Source of the DNA: JAWKJY01 sp041393535
Lineage (GTDB): Bacteria > Actinomycetota > Thermoleophilia > Gaiellales > Gaiellaceae
NCBI GenBank assembly: GCA_041393535.1
Contig: JAWKJY010000005.1
Span: forward strand, 230,027-294,026
DNA: 64,000 nucleotides
Reading direction: 5' to 3'
Made by a program: the position numbers and the translations under genes. Every line of letters starts with the position of its first letter. Positions within the stretch are counted from its first letter, which is position 1. Positions 1 to 8,688 of this stretch are shown here, piece by piece. Below the pieces are notes generated by a model. It ran no database searches. It was given only the letters and a program-made list of their open reading frames with translations, and was not told the origin of the DNA.

Positions 1-2
1 TG

Positions 3-1703
3 CGCGCCGCCGCGATCTGGACGGCCGGCGGCGACGGGGACGTCGCCGCCTCGGCCTCGCGGCTCGCCGCCGACGCGGCCCTGCCGCTGCTCGCGGACGC
101 GCTCGCCGCCTGCTCGAACGCGGACGTCGACCGGGCCGACGACACGGGCGAGGGGGCGAGCGGCGACGCGACCGAGATCGGGCTCCTCCTGGCCGCGCGG
201 GCGCTCGGCGCGGACGTGTCCCGCGCGCGGCGGGAGCGCTGCCGCCGCCGTCACCTCCACTTCGACCCGGTCCGCCGCCGGATGACGACGATCGACGAGC
301 GGCCGGGCGGGACGGTCGCGCACGTGAAGGGCGCGCCGGAGACGGTGCTGCCACGCTGCGCGGCGCAGCTCGGGCCGGACGGGCGCGCGGCGCCGCTCGA
401 CGACGCGGCCCGCGCGCGGGCCGAGGCGGCCGTCGAGGGGTGCGCCGCCCGGGGCCTGCGCGTCCTCGCCGTCGCGCGCCGTGCGCTGCCCGAGGAGGAC
501 GCGCTCACCGCGCCGGTCGACGCCGTCGAGGCGCAGCTCGTCCTGCTCGGCCTCGTCGCGCTGGTCGACCCGCCGCGCGAGGGCGTCGCGGACGCGGTCG
601 CCCGCTGCCGCGCGGCGGGCATCCGGATCGTCGTCGTCACCGGCGACCACGGGCGCACCGCGGAGGCGGTCGCGCGACAGGTCGGGATCGTCCGCGGAGA
701 GGCGACCGTCGTGACCGGGGAGGAGCTCGACCGGCTCGACGAGCCGGCGCTCGACCGCCTGCTCCGGGACGACCGTGAGCTGATCTTCTCGCGCTCCTCG
801 CCCGAGGCGAAGCTGCGGATCGCGGACGCGCTGCGCGCCGAGGGCCACGTCGTCGCGATGACGGGGGACGGCGTCAACGACGCGCCCGCGCTCCGCCGCG
901 CCGACATCGGCGTCGCGATGGGCCGCTCGGGCACGGACGTCGCGCGCGAGGCGGCGACGATGGTGCTCACCGACGACGACTTCTCGACGATCGTCGCGGC
1001 GGTCGAGGAGGGCCGCCGCGTCTACGCGAACATCCGGAAGTTCGTCTTCTACATCTTCGTCCACGCCACGCCCGAGGTCGTCCCGCTGCTCGCCTTCGCG
1101 CTCTCCGGCGGCGCGATCCCGCTGCCCCTGACCGCGCTCCAGATCCTCGCCATCGACCTCGGCACGGAGACGCTCCCGGCGCTCGCGCTCGGCCGCGAGC
1201 CCGCCGAGCCCGGCCAGATGGAGCGGCCGCCGCGCCGCCGCGACCAGGGCCTGATCGGCCGCGAGCTGCTCGTCCGCGCGTGGGTCTACCTCGGCCTGAT
1301 CTCGGCCGGGCTCGTGCTGGGCGGGTTCCTGTTCGTCCTGCTCCGCGCGGGCTGGCGCCCGGGCGACGCGACGGGCGAGGGCACGCCGCTCCACGGCGCG
1401 TACCTGGAGGCGACGACGATGACGTTCCTCGGCATCGTCGCCTGCCAGGTCGGCACCGTCCTCGCCGCGCGGACGGAGCGCGTCTCGCTCCGCCGGATCG
1501 GGCTGCTCTCGAACCGCCTCGTCCTCTGGGGGATCGCCTTCGAGCTCGCGTTCGCCGCGCTGCTCGTCACCGTGGGCCCGCTCCAGCGCGCGTTCGGCAC
1601 GGCGCCGCCGCCCTGGGAGGCGCTGCTGCTCCTGCTGGCGTTCCCGCCGATCGTCTGGGCCGCCGACGAGCTGCGCCGCGCCCGGCTCAGGCGTGCGAGC
1701 TAG
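3..1703 (+). CDS. P-type cation-transporting ATPase, C-terminal 566 residues (5' end outside window)
   Basis: An integral-membrane ion pump that couples ATP hydrolysis to cation transport. The reading frame is open from the first bases of the window, so the gene starts upstream. What is visible: the end of the nucleotide-binding domain, with a GDATE-type motif and the KGAPE motif; the P-domain with TGD and the hinge motif TGDGVNDAPAL around nt 860-895; then a C-terminal block of hydrophobic helices with the sequence HATPEVVP, typical of the Ca2+/Mg2+-type (P2) subfamily. The phosphorylated DKTGT aspartate lies outside the window. I see no heavy-metal CPC motif in this part. The ion is not determinable here; Ca2+, Mg2+ or a monovalent cation are all possible. 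Confidence 0.9.
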   Translation, partial: RAAAIWTAGGDGDVAASASRLAADAALPLLADALAACSNADVDRADDTGEGASGDATEIGLLLAARALGADVSRARRERCRRRHLHFDPVRRRMTTIDERPGGTVAHVKGAPETVLPRCAAQLGPDGRAAPLDDAARARAEAAVEGCAARGLRVLAVARRALPEEDALTAPVDAVEAQLVLLGLVALVDPPREGVADAVARCRAAGIRIVVVTGDHGRTAEAVARQVGIVRGEATVVTGEELDRLDEPALDRLLRDDRELIFSRSSPEAKLRIADALRAEGHVVAMTGDGVNDAPALRRADIGVAMGRSGTDVAREAATMVLTDDDFSTIVAAVEEGRRVYANIRKFVFYIFVHATPEVVPLLAFALSGGAIPLPLTALQILAIDLGTETLPALALGREPAEPGQMERPPRRRDQGLIGRELLVRAWVYLGLISAGLVLGGFLFVLLRAGWRPGDATGEGTPLHGAYLEATTMTFLGIVACQVGTVLAARTERVSLRRIGLLSNRLVLWGIAFELAFAALLVTVGPLQRAFGTAPPPWEALLLLLAFPPIVWAADELRRARLRRAS

Positions 1704-1772
1704 CCGGCGATGCCGCAGCCTCGCGCGGTGGGCCGCGCCGTCCCGACGTCCGACGGTGACGATCTCCGGCTG

Positions 1773-1801
1773 CGACCCGCCCCGGCGCCCTCGGGTAGCG
1801 T
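1773..1801 (+). promoter_or_regulatory. Putative leaderless promoter of the metalloprotease gene
   Basis: CGACCC (1773-1778), a 17-nt spacer and TAGCGT (1796-1801) lie so that only 7 nt separate the -10 box from the GTG at 1809. The same CGACCC-N17-TAGCGT-N7-GTG arrangement recurs at 53429-53467. No Shine-Dalgarno sequence fits in the gap. Confidence 0.5.
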
Positions 1802-1808
1802 GCGCCGC

Positions 1809-2813
1809 GTGACTCGCCGGCTCGCGCTCCGCAGCCTCCTGGTCGTGGTCGTCGCGCTGCTCGCCGCGGCCGTCGCGCCCGCCGCCCAGGGCGAGGTCCG
1901 CCCGTGGCCGGGCCGCACGATCACCTACTTCGACGCGACGCGGGACGCGCAGGCGGTCCGGAACGCGGTCACGGCGTGGAATCGCACGGGCATGCGGATG
2001 CGGTTCGTGCGGACGTCCGACCGGCGTCGCGCGGACATCGTCATCCGGGACTCGCGGCAGGTGCCGGAAGGGTGCGGCTCGGGTCTGGCGACCGTCGGCT
2101 ATCCCGGGCCGGGGCGACAGGGGTTCGTGAACATCCTGCACGGCTCCCCGGGGGACGGCCAGGCGTGCGCATGGCCGGGGCAGACCCTCGTCGTCGCCCA
2201 CGAGCTCGGCCACGTTCTCGGGCTGCCGCACAACGATCGGGCCTGCGCGCTCATGAACTCGTCGTTCCTCAACGGCGTCGCGCCGTCACGGTGCGTGCCC
2301 GGCCTCACGATCGACGACCACTTCGGCGACTGGCGCTGCCGGGTGATCGAGCCGGTCGACGTGCGGCGGGTGCTGCGCCTGTACGGCGGGCGGATGCGCC
2401 CCGTCCGGCCGGACCTGTGGTGCGCGATCGTCGCGCGCGTCGAGGCGCCGGCCCTGGCGGTGTCGTACGACCCCGTCTCGTGGACGACCACCGTCACCCT
2501 GCGCCGTCCGGCCACGCCGTCGGTCCCGCCGTTCCTGGCCAACGCGCCGCAGCCGGCCCGGTTCGAGGTGTACATCGGGGAGACGTGCCCGACCGCCCTG
2601 CCGGGGATCGAGACGGAGGGCGTCTACATCCTGCGGAACGCCGCGTGGGCGGTTGCGGACGGCGCGGACGAGACGTTCAGCTACCAGAACCCGTACCACG
2701 GCAGCTCGTCGTGCGTGGCGGCGTGGGCGTTCGACCCGCTCGGCCGGGCGAGCCGGGTGCCGGCCACCGTGGTCATCGACGACGCTCCGCCCGCCGCCGT
2801 TCCGGCCGGGTAG
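1809..2813 (+). CDS. Secreted zinc metalloprotease (matrixin-like, M10-type)
   Basis: A probable extracellular zinc endopeptidase of 334 aa. The GTG at 1809 is chosen because it is followed at once by a signal peptide (two arginines, then a Leu/Val/Ala-rich core ending near AAQG). Residues 131-141 carry HELGHVLGLPH, the full HExxHxxGxxH zinc motif of metzincins, with the catalytic Glu and three His ligands. A Met in the ALMNSSF segment about ten residues later could serve as the Met-turn. Six or more Cys suggest an extracellular disulfide-bonded fold. The C-terminal 130 residues, after LRLYGG, look like a separate beta-rich domain with no assigned family. It is convergent with the RTX-repeat gene, which is also exported. 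The zinc site is certain; substrate unknown. Confidence 0.85.
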   Translation: MTRRLALRSLLVVVVALLAAAVAPAAQGEVRPWPGRTITYFDATRDAQAVRNAVTAWNRTGMRMRFVRTSDRRRADIVIRDSRQVPEGCGSGLATVGYPGPGRQGFVNILHGSPGDGQACAWPGQTLVVAHELGHVLGLPHNDRACALMNSSFLNGVAPSRCVPGLTIDDHFGDWRCRVIEPVDVRRVLRLYGGRMRPVRPDLWCAIVARVEAPALAVSYDPVSWTTTVTLRRPATPSVPPFLANAPQPARFEVYIGETCPTALPGIETEGVYILRNAAWAVADGADETFSYQNPYHGSSSCVAAWAFDPLGRASRVPATVVIDDAPPAAVPAG

Positions 2814-2863
2814 CCGGCCGGGCCGCGCGCAGGCCGCGATCGGAGCGGGCCCGACCCCGACGG

Positions 2864-5440
2864 CTACCCCGCCCGCTCGACGCGCACGACCCGATCCTGG
2901 CCGCGGTCGATCCGGGCCTGGTCGGTGCCGGCGCCGCCGTCGACGTGGTCAGCGTCGCGGTTCCGGGCGAACAGGCGATCGTTCCCGTCGCCGCCGAGGT
3001 GGCGGTCGAAGCCGGTGCCGCCGGTGAGGCGGTCGTCGCCCGCGCCGCCGTCGAGCGTGTCGTCCCCGGCGCCGCCGTCCAGCCGGTCGTCGCCGGCCCC
3101 GGCGCGGATGCGGTCGTCGCCCGCGCCGCCGGTGGCGACGTTGTCGCCGTCGCCGCCGTCGACGAGGTCGTCGCCCGCGCCGGCCGCGACGAAGTCGTTC
3201 CCGCCGCCGCCGCGCAGGACGTCGTCGCCGCCCTCCCCCTTGATCGTGTCGCGCCCGGCGCCGCCGACGATCAGGTTGACGGCCCCGGTGCCGTGGATGC
3301 GGTCGTTGCCGGCGCCGCCCGTCACGTCCTCGAGCGACCGCTCGCGCGTCGACGCCGCGTTCACCGTGCGGTGGCGGTGCGTGGCGAGCGCGCCGCGGCC
3401 CGGCAGCGACACGGTCAGCGGGTCGGTCGCGGGCAGCCGCGAGAAGTCGAGCGCGTCCGTGCCCTCGCCCGGCCTCTCGGAGATCGTGTCCGTCTCCGCG
3501 AACGGGACGTCGCGGCCGAACAGGTAGCGGTCGTCGCCGCGGCCGCCGGCGAGCGCGTCGCCGCCGGCGCCGCCGTCGAGGACGTCGTCGCCGTCGCCGC
3601 CCGCGAGCCGGTCCGCGCCGGCGAGGCCGGAGAGGCGGTTCGACGCGGCGCTGCCGGTGATCGTGTCGTCCCCGGCCGAGCCGAGCACGTCCTCGAGGAA
3701 CGCCGCCTGGCGGGCGCCCGGGACGACGAGCGTCGTGCGGCCGAGCGAGCCGAGCGCCGTCGTCGCCGAGCCGAGGTCGATCTGTCCGCCGACCGAGCCG
3801 AGCAGCGCGATCGTGTCGGTGCCGCCGGTCGCCGTCTCGACCAGCGTCTCCGTCTCGGCGACCGCGCCCGGGGCGATCGCGTACGTGTCGTCGCCCGCCC
3901 CGCCGGCGACCGTGTCGCTGCCGGCGCCGGGCGTGAGGACGTTGTCGGACGCGTTCCCGGTGATCGAGTCGTTGCCCGCCCCCGTGACGACGTCCTCGAG
4001 GTTCGCCGCCTGGCCCGCCGAGCCGACGCGGATCGTCCGCGACGCCTGGGTCGCGAGCGTCGCGTCGGTCGAGCCGAGATTCACGGTGGCCGCGCCGGTC
4101 GCCGACAGGTCGAGCACGTCCCGACCGCCGCCCGGGGCCTCCGTGACGACATCGGTCTCGGCGCCCTGATCGGGCGCGGAGAAGGCGTAGGCGTCGTCGC
4201 CCGTGCCGCCCTCGAGCGCGTCGGAGCCAGCGCCGCCGCGCAGGACGTCCGGGCCGGCGCCACCGCGGAGCTGGTCGTCGCCGCGGCCGCCCGTCAGCTC
4301 GTTCGCCCCGTCGTTTCCCGTGAGCGTGTCGTTGCCGTCGCCGCCCCGCGCGTGCTCGAGGTTCGCGGCCTGACCGGCCGCGCCGACGCGCACCGCACGG
4401 GAGGCGGTGGTCGCGACGGTCGTCCCGCCGGCGGCGAGGTCGACGTTCGCCGCCTCGGGCCCGACGAACGCGAGCCGGTCGCCGTCGCCCTCGGCCGCGA
4501 GCTCCGTGACCGTGTCCGTCTCGGCTGCCGGCGTCGGGCCGAAGACGTACTCGTCGTCGCCCGCCCCGCCGGCCAGCGCGTCCGGGCCGGCGCCCCCGGT
4601 CAGGGTGTCGTCGCCGCCGCCGCCGGTGAGCGTGTCGGCGCCCTCGCCGCCGTCGAGCTGGTTCGCCTGGGCGCTCCCGGTGATGCCGTCCGTGCCCTGG
4701 CCGCCGAGCACGTCCTCGACGTTCGCGGCCTGCCCCGGGCCAGCCGTGCGGATCGTCCGGCCCGCGTGCGTGGCGAGGCCGGCGTCCGTGCTCGCGAGGT
4801 TGACGAGCGCCGGGTCGCCCGCGCCGAGCGCGGAGAGGTCGAGCACGTCGTGGGCGCCGCTGCCCGCCGCCTCGACGACGACGTCCTCTCGGGCGCCACC
4901 GCGGTGGCGAAGACGTAGTGGTCGTCCTTCGCCGCCGCCGGCGAGCACGTCGTCGCCGGCGCCACCGGTGAGCGTGTCCGCGAACGAGCCGCCCGTGATC
5001 GAGTCGTTGCCAGGGCCGCCGTCGGCGACGTTCGGCGTGTCGCCCCCGAGGTCGACGACGTCCGGCCGGTCGCTCCCGAGCACGGTGTCCCGGCCGCCGC
5101 CGCCGCCGACGGTCGTGCCGGTCAGCGCAGGGAAGTCGGTCGCGTTCGCGCCGACGAGCGAGACGAGGTTCGCCCCGGGGCCGCCCGAGACGACGATCGA
5201 GGTGATCGTCGCGCACGCGGGGTCGCCGCCGACGTTCACCCCGTTCACCTGCGTGACGCCGCCGAGGCAGGCGACGGCGATCGCGTCGGCGCCGTCGCTC
5301 GTGACCGAGAGCTGGCCCGCGGTCACCGAGGAGCCCACGGTCGCGGCGCCGACCGGCGCGAGCACGCCCGCGATGCCGGCCGCGCCCGCGATCGCCGCCG
5401 GCAGCCCGGCCCGCTTCGATGCCCTCCGCAAGCGCCTCAT
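2864..5440 (-). CDS. Secreted RTX-type calcium-binding repeat protein (about 858 aa)
   Basis: A secreted protein built from GGxGxDxLxGG nonapeptides, which in the RTX family bind Ca2+ in parallel beta-rolls. The start at 5440 is followed by a basic N-terminus and a hydrophobic Ala/Gly segment consistent with a signal peptide. The middle contains at least five spaced modules, each made of an RTX block, a YxF or DRLAF stretch and a segment ending RxxRVGxAGQAANLE. The last 150 residues are almost pure RTX repeats. Between about 4890 and 4935 the frame slips and returns: the alternative frame there reads DDHYVFATAVAPE, matching the DDxYxF element of the other modules, so two compensating one-base errors are likely. 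No type I exporter is adjacent. Function is probably cell-surface or matrix; enzymatic activity is not evident. Confidence 0.85.
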   Translation of the reverse strand: MRRLRRASKRAGLPAAIAGAAGIAGVLAPVGAATVGSSVTAGQLSVTSDGADAIAVACLGGVTQVNGVNVGGDPACATITSIVVSGGPGANLVSLVGANATDFPALTGTTVGGGGGRDTVLGSDRPDVVDLGGDTPNVADGGPGNDSITGGSFADTLTGGAGDDVLAGGGEGRPLRLRHRGGAREDVVVEAAGSGAHDVLDLSALGAGDPALVNLASTDAGLATHAGRTIRTAGPGQAANVEDVLGGQGTDGITGSAQANQLDGGEGADTLTGGGGDDTLTGGAGPDALAGGAGDDEYVFGPTPAAETDTVTELAAEGDGDRLAFVGPEAANVDLAAGGTTVATTASRAVRVGAAGQAANLEHARGGDGNDTLTGNDGANELTGGRGDDQLRGGAGPDVLRGGAGSDALEGGTGDDAYAFSAPDQGAETDVVTEAPGGGRDVLDLSATGAATVNLGSTDATLATQASRTIRVGSAGQAANLEDVVTGAGNDSITGNASDNVLTPGAGSDTVAGGAGDDTYAIAPGAVAETETLVETATGGTDTIALLGSVGGQIDLGSATTALGSLGRTTLVVPGARQAAFLEDVLGSAGDDTITGSAASNRLSGLAGADRLAGGDGDDVLDGGAGGDALAGGRGDDRYLFGRDVPFAETDTISERPGEGTDALDFSRLPATDPLTVSLPGRGALATHRHRTVNAASTRERSLEDVTGGAGNDRIHGTGAVNLIVGGAGRDTIKGEGGDDVLRGGGGNDFVAAGAGDDLVDGGDGDNVATGGAGDDRIRAGAGDDRLDGGAGDDTLDGGAGDDRLTGGTGFDRHLGGDGNDRLFARNRDADHVDGGAGTDQARIDRGQDRVVRVERAG

Positions 5441-5468
5441 CCCGCAGCCTCCGATCCGCTCGCCGTCG

Positions 5469-6167
5469 TCAGGCCCGGGACGATACCCCGCGCCTCCGCC
5501 GGTGCGCGAGCGCCCGGGGGAGCGGCGCCGCCAGCGCGGCGTCGAGCAGCTCCAGGTAGCGGGCCCGCGGCACCTCGCGCGCGCCGAGCGAGGCGAGGTG
5601 CGGCGTCAGCCACTGGACGTCGACGAGCGAGCCCGGGACGTCCGCGAGCAGCGAGCAGAGGCCGGCCAGCGCGACCTTCGACGCGTCGCGCTCCCGGTGG
5701 AACTTCGACTCGGCCGCGAAGAGCCCGCCGAGGGCGACGCCGTACAGCCCGCCCGCGAGGCCGCCGTCGGGCGTCCACGCCTCGATCGAGTGCGCGAAGC
5801 CGAGCCGGTGCAGCCGCTCGTAGGCGCGCGCGATCCGCGCGTCGATCCAGCCGTGCGGGCGGCGCGGGTCGGCGCAGCCCGTGACGACGTCGAGGAAGGC
5901 GGTGTCGACCCGTAGCTCGAAGCGCGCAAGCGAGCGGCGCAGCGAGCGGCTGACGTGCAGCTCGCCCGGGACGAGGATGCCGCGCGGGTCGGGCGACCAC
6001 CACGCGATCGGGCCGCCGCGGTCGATCGGCATCGGGAAGAGCGCCTGCCGGTAGGCGGCGAGGATCGTCCCGGGCTCGAGGTCCGCGCCGACGCCGACGA
6101 CGCCCCACTCGTCCGCGGCGTCCGCCGGCGGGAACGACCAGCGCGTCGGCGGCGGCTCGGCGGGCAC
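5469..6167 (-). CDS. aat: Leucyl/phenylalanyl-tRNA--protein transferase
   Basis: Transfers Leu or Phe from aminoacyl-tRNA to proteins with N-terminal Arg or Lys, feeding the N-end-rule degradation pathway in the cytoplasm. The 232-aa product has the expected length and family landmarks: FPMP near the N-terminus, IAWWSPDPRGI, the HVSRSLRRSL segment, GWID, HSIEAW, GGLYGVALGGLFAAES and a C-terminal DVQWLTPHLASLG. The start is GTG at 6167, six nt behind a TACCCT -10 box on the same strand, suggesting a leaderless transcript. It lies 28 bp downstream of the start of the RTX gene on the same strand but is probably transcribed from its own promoter, divergent from the SDR gene. Confidence 0.95.
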   Translation of the reverse strand: MPAEPPPTRWSFPPADAADEWGVVGVGADLEPGTILAAYRQALFPMPIDRGGPIAWWSPDPRGILVPGELHVSRSLRRSLARFELRVDTAFLDVVTGCADPRRPHGWIDARIARAYERLHRLGFAHSIEAWTPDGGLAGGLYGVALGGLFAAESKFHRERDASKVALAGLCSLLADVPGSLVDVQWLTPHLASLGAREVPRARYLELLDAALAAPLPRALAHRRRRGVSSRA

Positions 6168-6173
6168 GCGGCC

Positions 6174-6179
6174 AGGGTA
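6174..6179 (-). promoter_or_regulatory. -10 box of aat (leaderless)
   Basis: On the minus strand the sequence TACCCT lies 6 nt before the GTG start of aat. It shares a 47-bp region with the SDR promoter on the other strand. Confidence 0.5.
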
Positions 6180-6202
6180 GCCCCGCCGTGCCTGGCAGTC
6201 GG

Positions 6203-6208
6203 TATGAC
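6203..6208 (+). promoter_or_regulatory. -10 box of the SDR gene (leaderless)
   Basis: TATGAC lies 6 nt upstream of the ATG at 6215, leaving no room for a ribosome-binding site. This position is the reason for preferring 6215 over an upstream GTG at 6188. Confidence 0.5.
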
Positions 6209-6214
6209 TGCGGC

Positions 6215-7057
6215 ATGCCCGCCGGGCTCACGGACGTCGTCTGCCTCGTCACGGGCGCCTCGCGCGGGGCCGGCCGCGCGATCGCCGCGGTCCTCGGCGA
6301 GGCGGGCGCCACGGTGATCGTCACGGGCCGCAGCGGCGGCGGCGCGACGACGGAGGGCCTGCCCGGGACGGTCGAGGAGACCGCCGCGGAGGTCGAGCGC
6401 CGCGGCGGGGTCGGCATCCCCGTCCGCTGCGACCAGACGGACGACGGGGAGGTCGCCGCGCTCGTCGAGCGGCTGGCGCGCGACCACGGTCGGCTCGACG
6501 TGCTCGTCGACAACGCCTGGGGTGGCTACGAGGGCCACGGCGCGGACTTCGTCGCGCCGTTCTGGGAGCAGCCGCTCGAGCGCGTCGACCGGATGCTCGC
6601 GACCGGCGTGCGCGCCCGCTACGTCCTGGCAAGCCTCGCCGCGCCGCTGCTGATCGCGCGGCGGGACGGCAGGCCGGGCCTCGTCGTCGAGACGATCGCG
6701 TGGGCGTTCGACGAGTACCTCGGCAGCGTCCCCTACGACACGGTGAAGGCCGCGGCGGCGCGCCTCGCCTTCGGGATGGCGCGCGACCTGCGCGCGCATC
6801 GCGTCGCCTCGGTCGCGCTCGCGCCGGGGTTCATGCGGACGGAGCGCGTGCTCGCCGCCGACGACGTCGACCTGACCGAGACGGAGTCTCCCGAGTACCT
6901 CGGACGCGCGGTCCGGGCGCTTGCCTACGACCCGGACGTGCTGCGCTGGACGGGGCGCACGCTCACCGCGGGCGAGCTGGCCCGGGCGTACGGCTTCACC
7001 GACGTCGACGGCTCGCAGCCGGCTCCGTTCCGGATTCCGCCCGGAGCCGTCCGCTGA
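6215..7057 (+). CDS. Short-chain dehydrogenase/reductase (DHRS1-like)
   Basis: An NAD(P)-dependent oxidoreductase of 280 aa with a Rossmann fold. The cofactor motif TGASRGAG is at residues 12-19, a TGR after beta-2 suggests NADP preference, and the DNAWGGYEG stretch replaces the usual NNAG, as in DHRS1-type proteins. The catalytic Tyr and Lys are in PYDTVKAA. A C-terminal extension with LxGRAVRALAYDP and SGRTLT-like LTAGELA matches this subfamily. The substrate cannot be inferred; no pathway partner is adjacent. Divergent from aat. Confidence 0.88.
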   Translation: MPAGLTDVVCLVTGASRGAGRAIAAVLGEAGATVIVTGRSGGGATTEGLPGTVEETAAEVERRGGVGIPVRCDQTDDGEVAALVERLARDHGRLDVLVDNAWGGYEGHGADFVAPFWEQPLERVDRMLATGVRARYVLASLAAPLLIARRDGRPGLVVETIAWAFDEYLGSVPYDTVKAAAARLAFGMARDLRAHRVASVALAPGFMRTERVLAADDVDLTETESPEYLGRAVRALAYDPDVLRWTGRTLTAGELARAYGFTDVDGSQPAPFRIPPGAVR

Positions 7058-7178
7058 GCGCACGCCCGTCCGGGGCGCGCCCTCGTTGTCCATCTTGCGA
7101 ACGACGGACGCGCCGCCTACGGTGATCCTCGCCCTGCGCGCAGGCTCGCAACCGACGAGCTGAGAAGGGAGATCGAGG

Positions 7179-7880
7179 ATGAGGGTTCGACGCTGGCAGG
7201 CCCGGCTGGGCTGCCTCGTGCTCGCGGCGGCGGCGACGGCGTTCGCGAGCGGCACCGCCTCGGGCGCGCCGCGCCCGGACGGCCCGACGACGGACGATCC
7301 CGCGATCCCGGACGCGAGCGAGTTCGCGTCCTGGGGGATCGAGATCGAGATCGAGACGGTCGATCGGGCGAGCGGCAGGCGCCGCTGGGTGCGCCTCACG
7401 CCCCGCGAGGTCGACGCGCTCAGCGAGGCGCGGGCCGACGGGACGGTCGAGATCTCGGCCGCACGCGACGTCGCCCGGCGGGTGCCGCAGGCGCTGCGGC
7501 CGCCGATCCGACGGACGCTGCAGACGAACGGCTGCTGGGGCATCCGGGTGGCGCGAGTGGCCCGGTCGCTGCTCGGCAGCGTGCTCTTCCGCCACTGGCT
7601 GGAGAAGCACTGGTGCGCCTCGGGGAACACGATCACGCCGGGCGTGGCGTTCGCGGATCCGGTGCGGCAGGACGCGACCTGGTTCTACCGCGGCGAGGTG
7701 ACGACGCAGTCGAGCTTCTTCACGTGGTGCTGCGCCGTCGCCCGCTCGGGGCACACGACGTACACGAAGGGGAGCTGGGAGCAGTGCCTGCTCGGCACGT
7801 GCCTCTCGCAGCTCTTCCCGTGGGTGCGCGTCAACGCCCAGGCGAACGGGCAGTACACCTCCGCCACCGGTGGGACGTAG
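7179..7880 (+). CDS. Secreted cysteine-containing protein of unknown function
   Basis: A 233-aa exported protein that I do not recognise. A good Shine-Dalgarno (GAAGGGAG) precedes the ATG. Residues 1-30 are a signal peptide (MRVRR, hydrophobic Ala/Leu core, ASGA). Then comes an acidic segment with a repeated IEIEIET, an arginine-rich middle region, and a C-terminal half with about eight Cys (for example TNGCWG, HWCAS, TWCCA, EQCLLGTC) and many aromatic residues, compatible with a disulfide-stabilised extracellular domain. It precedes a small membrane protein by 36 bp on the same strand. Confidence 0.7.
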   Translation: MRVRRWQARLGCLVLAAAATAFASGTASGAPRPDGPTTDDPAIPDASEFASWGIEIEIETVDRASGRRRWVRLTPREVDALSEARADGTVEISAARDVARRVPQALRPPIRRTLQTNGCWGIRVARVARSLLGSVLFRHWLEKHWCASGNTITPGVAFADPVRQDATWFYRGEVTTQSSFFTWCCAVARSGHTTYTKGSWEQCLLGTCLSQLFPWVRVNAQANGQYTSATGGT

Positions 7881-7916
7881 GCTGCGCCACCGTAGGCTCG
7901 ACCGGGGAGGCGCGGG

Positions 7917-8120
7917 ATGCTCGTAGCGGAGGGGGCGGCGTGGGGCGGAGCGCTCGCCGTGGTGGCGGCGGTCGTCCTGCTCGGCCTGACGCTGTCGATC
8001 CTGGCACGGACCCCGGAGCCGAGGCTCCTCCCGCGCTGGGCCTGGGCCGTGGTCTGCGTCCTGGCCTTCCCGGTCGGCCCGGTGGCGTTCCTCGTCCTCG
8101 GCCAGCCCGGGCGGCGCTAG
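7917..8120 (+). CDS. Small membrane protein with PLDc_N-like domain
   Basis: A 67-aa protein with two hydrophobic helices (residues 8-28 and 41-62) separated by a short Arg/Pro loop. The second helix ends PVGPVAFLVLGQ, resembling the PxxGxxxYLxxGr signature of the phospholipase D-nuclease N-terminal (PLDc_N) family, small actinobacterial membrane proteins of undefined role. Preceded by GGGGAGGCG. Followed by a strong hairpin. Confidence 0.65.
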   Translation: MLVAEGAAWGGALAVVAAVVLLGLTLSILARTPEPRLLPRWAWAVVCVLAFPVGPVAFLVLGQPGRR

Positions 8121-8131
8121 CGGCGCCGCGG

Positions 8132-8153
8132 GGAGGGCGGCTCGCCGCCCTCC
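8132..8153 (+). terminator. Hairpin after the PLDc_N-like gene
   Basis: Perfect 9-bp stem GGAGGGCGG / CCGCCCTCC with a CTCG tetraloop. No clear U-tract follows; the position 11 bp after the stop codon fits a terminator. Confidence 0.55.
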
Positions 8154-8225
8154 GGCGGGGCGCTCGGAGGTGACGGATGCCCGGAGCGTCCGGTGCGGGC
8201 GGTCTGGCGGGACGAGGGCGGTCGC

Positions 8226-8253
8226 GGGGGGAGAGGCGCGAGCTTCTCCCCCC
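8226..8253 (-). terminator. Hairpin downstream of the basic protein gene
   Basis: Stem GGGGGGAGA / TCTCCCCCC with a 10-nt loop, lying 2 bp past the stop codon of the minus-strand gene at 8256. With the hairpin at 8132-8153 it separates two convergent genes. Confidence 0.5.
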
Positions 8254-8255
8254 GT

Positions 8256-8588
8256 CTACTTGCGCTTCTTTCCGCCCTGCGACTTGCCGGACTTGCGCGG
8301 CGGCTGGCGCTTCACCTGCTTCTGCGCGGTGCGCCGCATCTGCCGGCTGAGCTCGTCCGGCTTCGGCAGCTCGCCCTTCATGCCGGCCTTCATCAGCGCG
8401 AGGCGCTGGTCCTTCGGCACGTGGGCCATCATCTGCTGCAGCTGCTGCAGGTGCGGGGGCAGCTTGTGGCGCGGGGAGCCGTCGAGCGCCTTCAGCAGCC
8501 CCTTCATGTACATGGTGCTCACGCCGGGGATCTTCATCACGGCCTTGACGAGGGCCATGCGGATCCGGCGCGGCTTCTGATCGGGCAT
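8256..8588 (-). CDS. Small basic protein of unknown function
   Basis: A 110-aa soluble protein, not recognised. The ATG at 8588 is chosen over an in-frame upstream start because the upstream 30 residues are Arg-rich and run into the divergent gene. The body has repeated short amphipathic helices with Met and Lys (MALVKAVMK, LLKALDG, LMKAGMKGE) and a Gln-rich QQLQQMM segment. The last 30 residues are strongly basic (Lys/Arg/Gln), suggesting nucleic-acid or membrane-surface binding; that is inference only. Confidence 0.6.
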   Translation of the reverse strand: MPDQKPRRIRMALVKAVMKIPGVSTMYMKGLLKALDGSPRHKLPPHLQQLQQMMAHVPKDQRLALMKAGMKGELPKPDELSRQMRRTAQKQVKRQPPRKSGKSQGGKKRK

Positions 8589-8688
8589 CTGGATCACGCC
8601 CGCATCTTCGCAGGTGGCCGCCCGCGTCGTGGCCCGGAACCGTCGGCCGCCCTGGCGGTGGCGCGCGTCGTCTGGCACGTTGCGGGCG

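Noticed and set aside
1904..4918. A 1004-codon plus-strand frame rich in Val, Ala and Arg opposite the RTX gene
   Set aside because: It is the antisense shadow of the RTX repeats. In GC-rich DNA repeated GGxGxD codons leave long open frames on the other strand; it has no start context and no known family.
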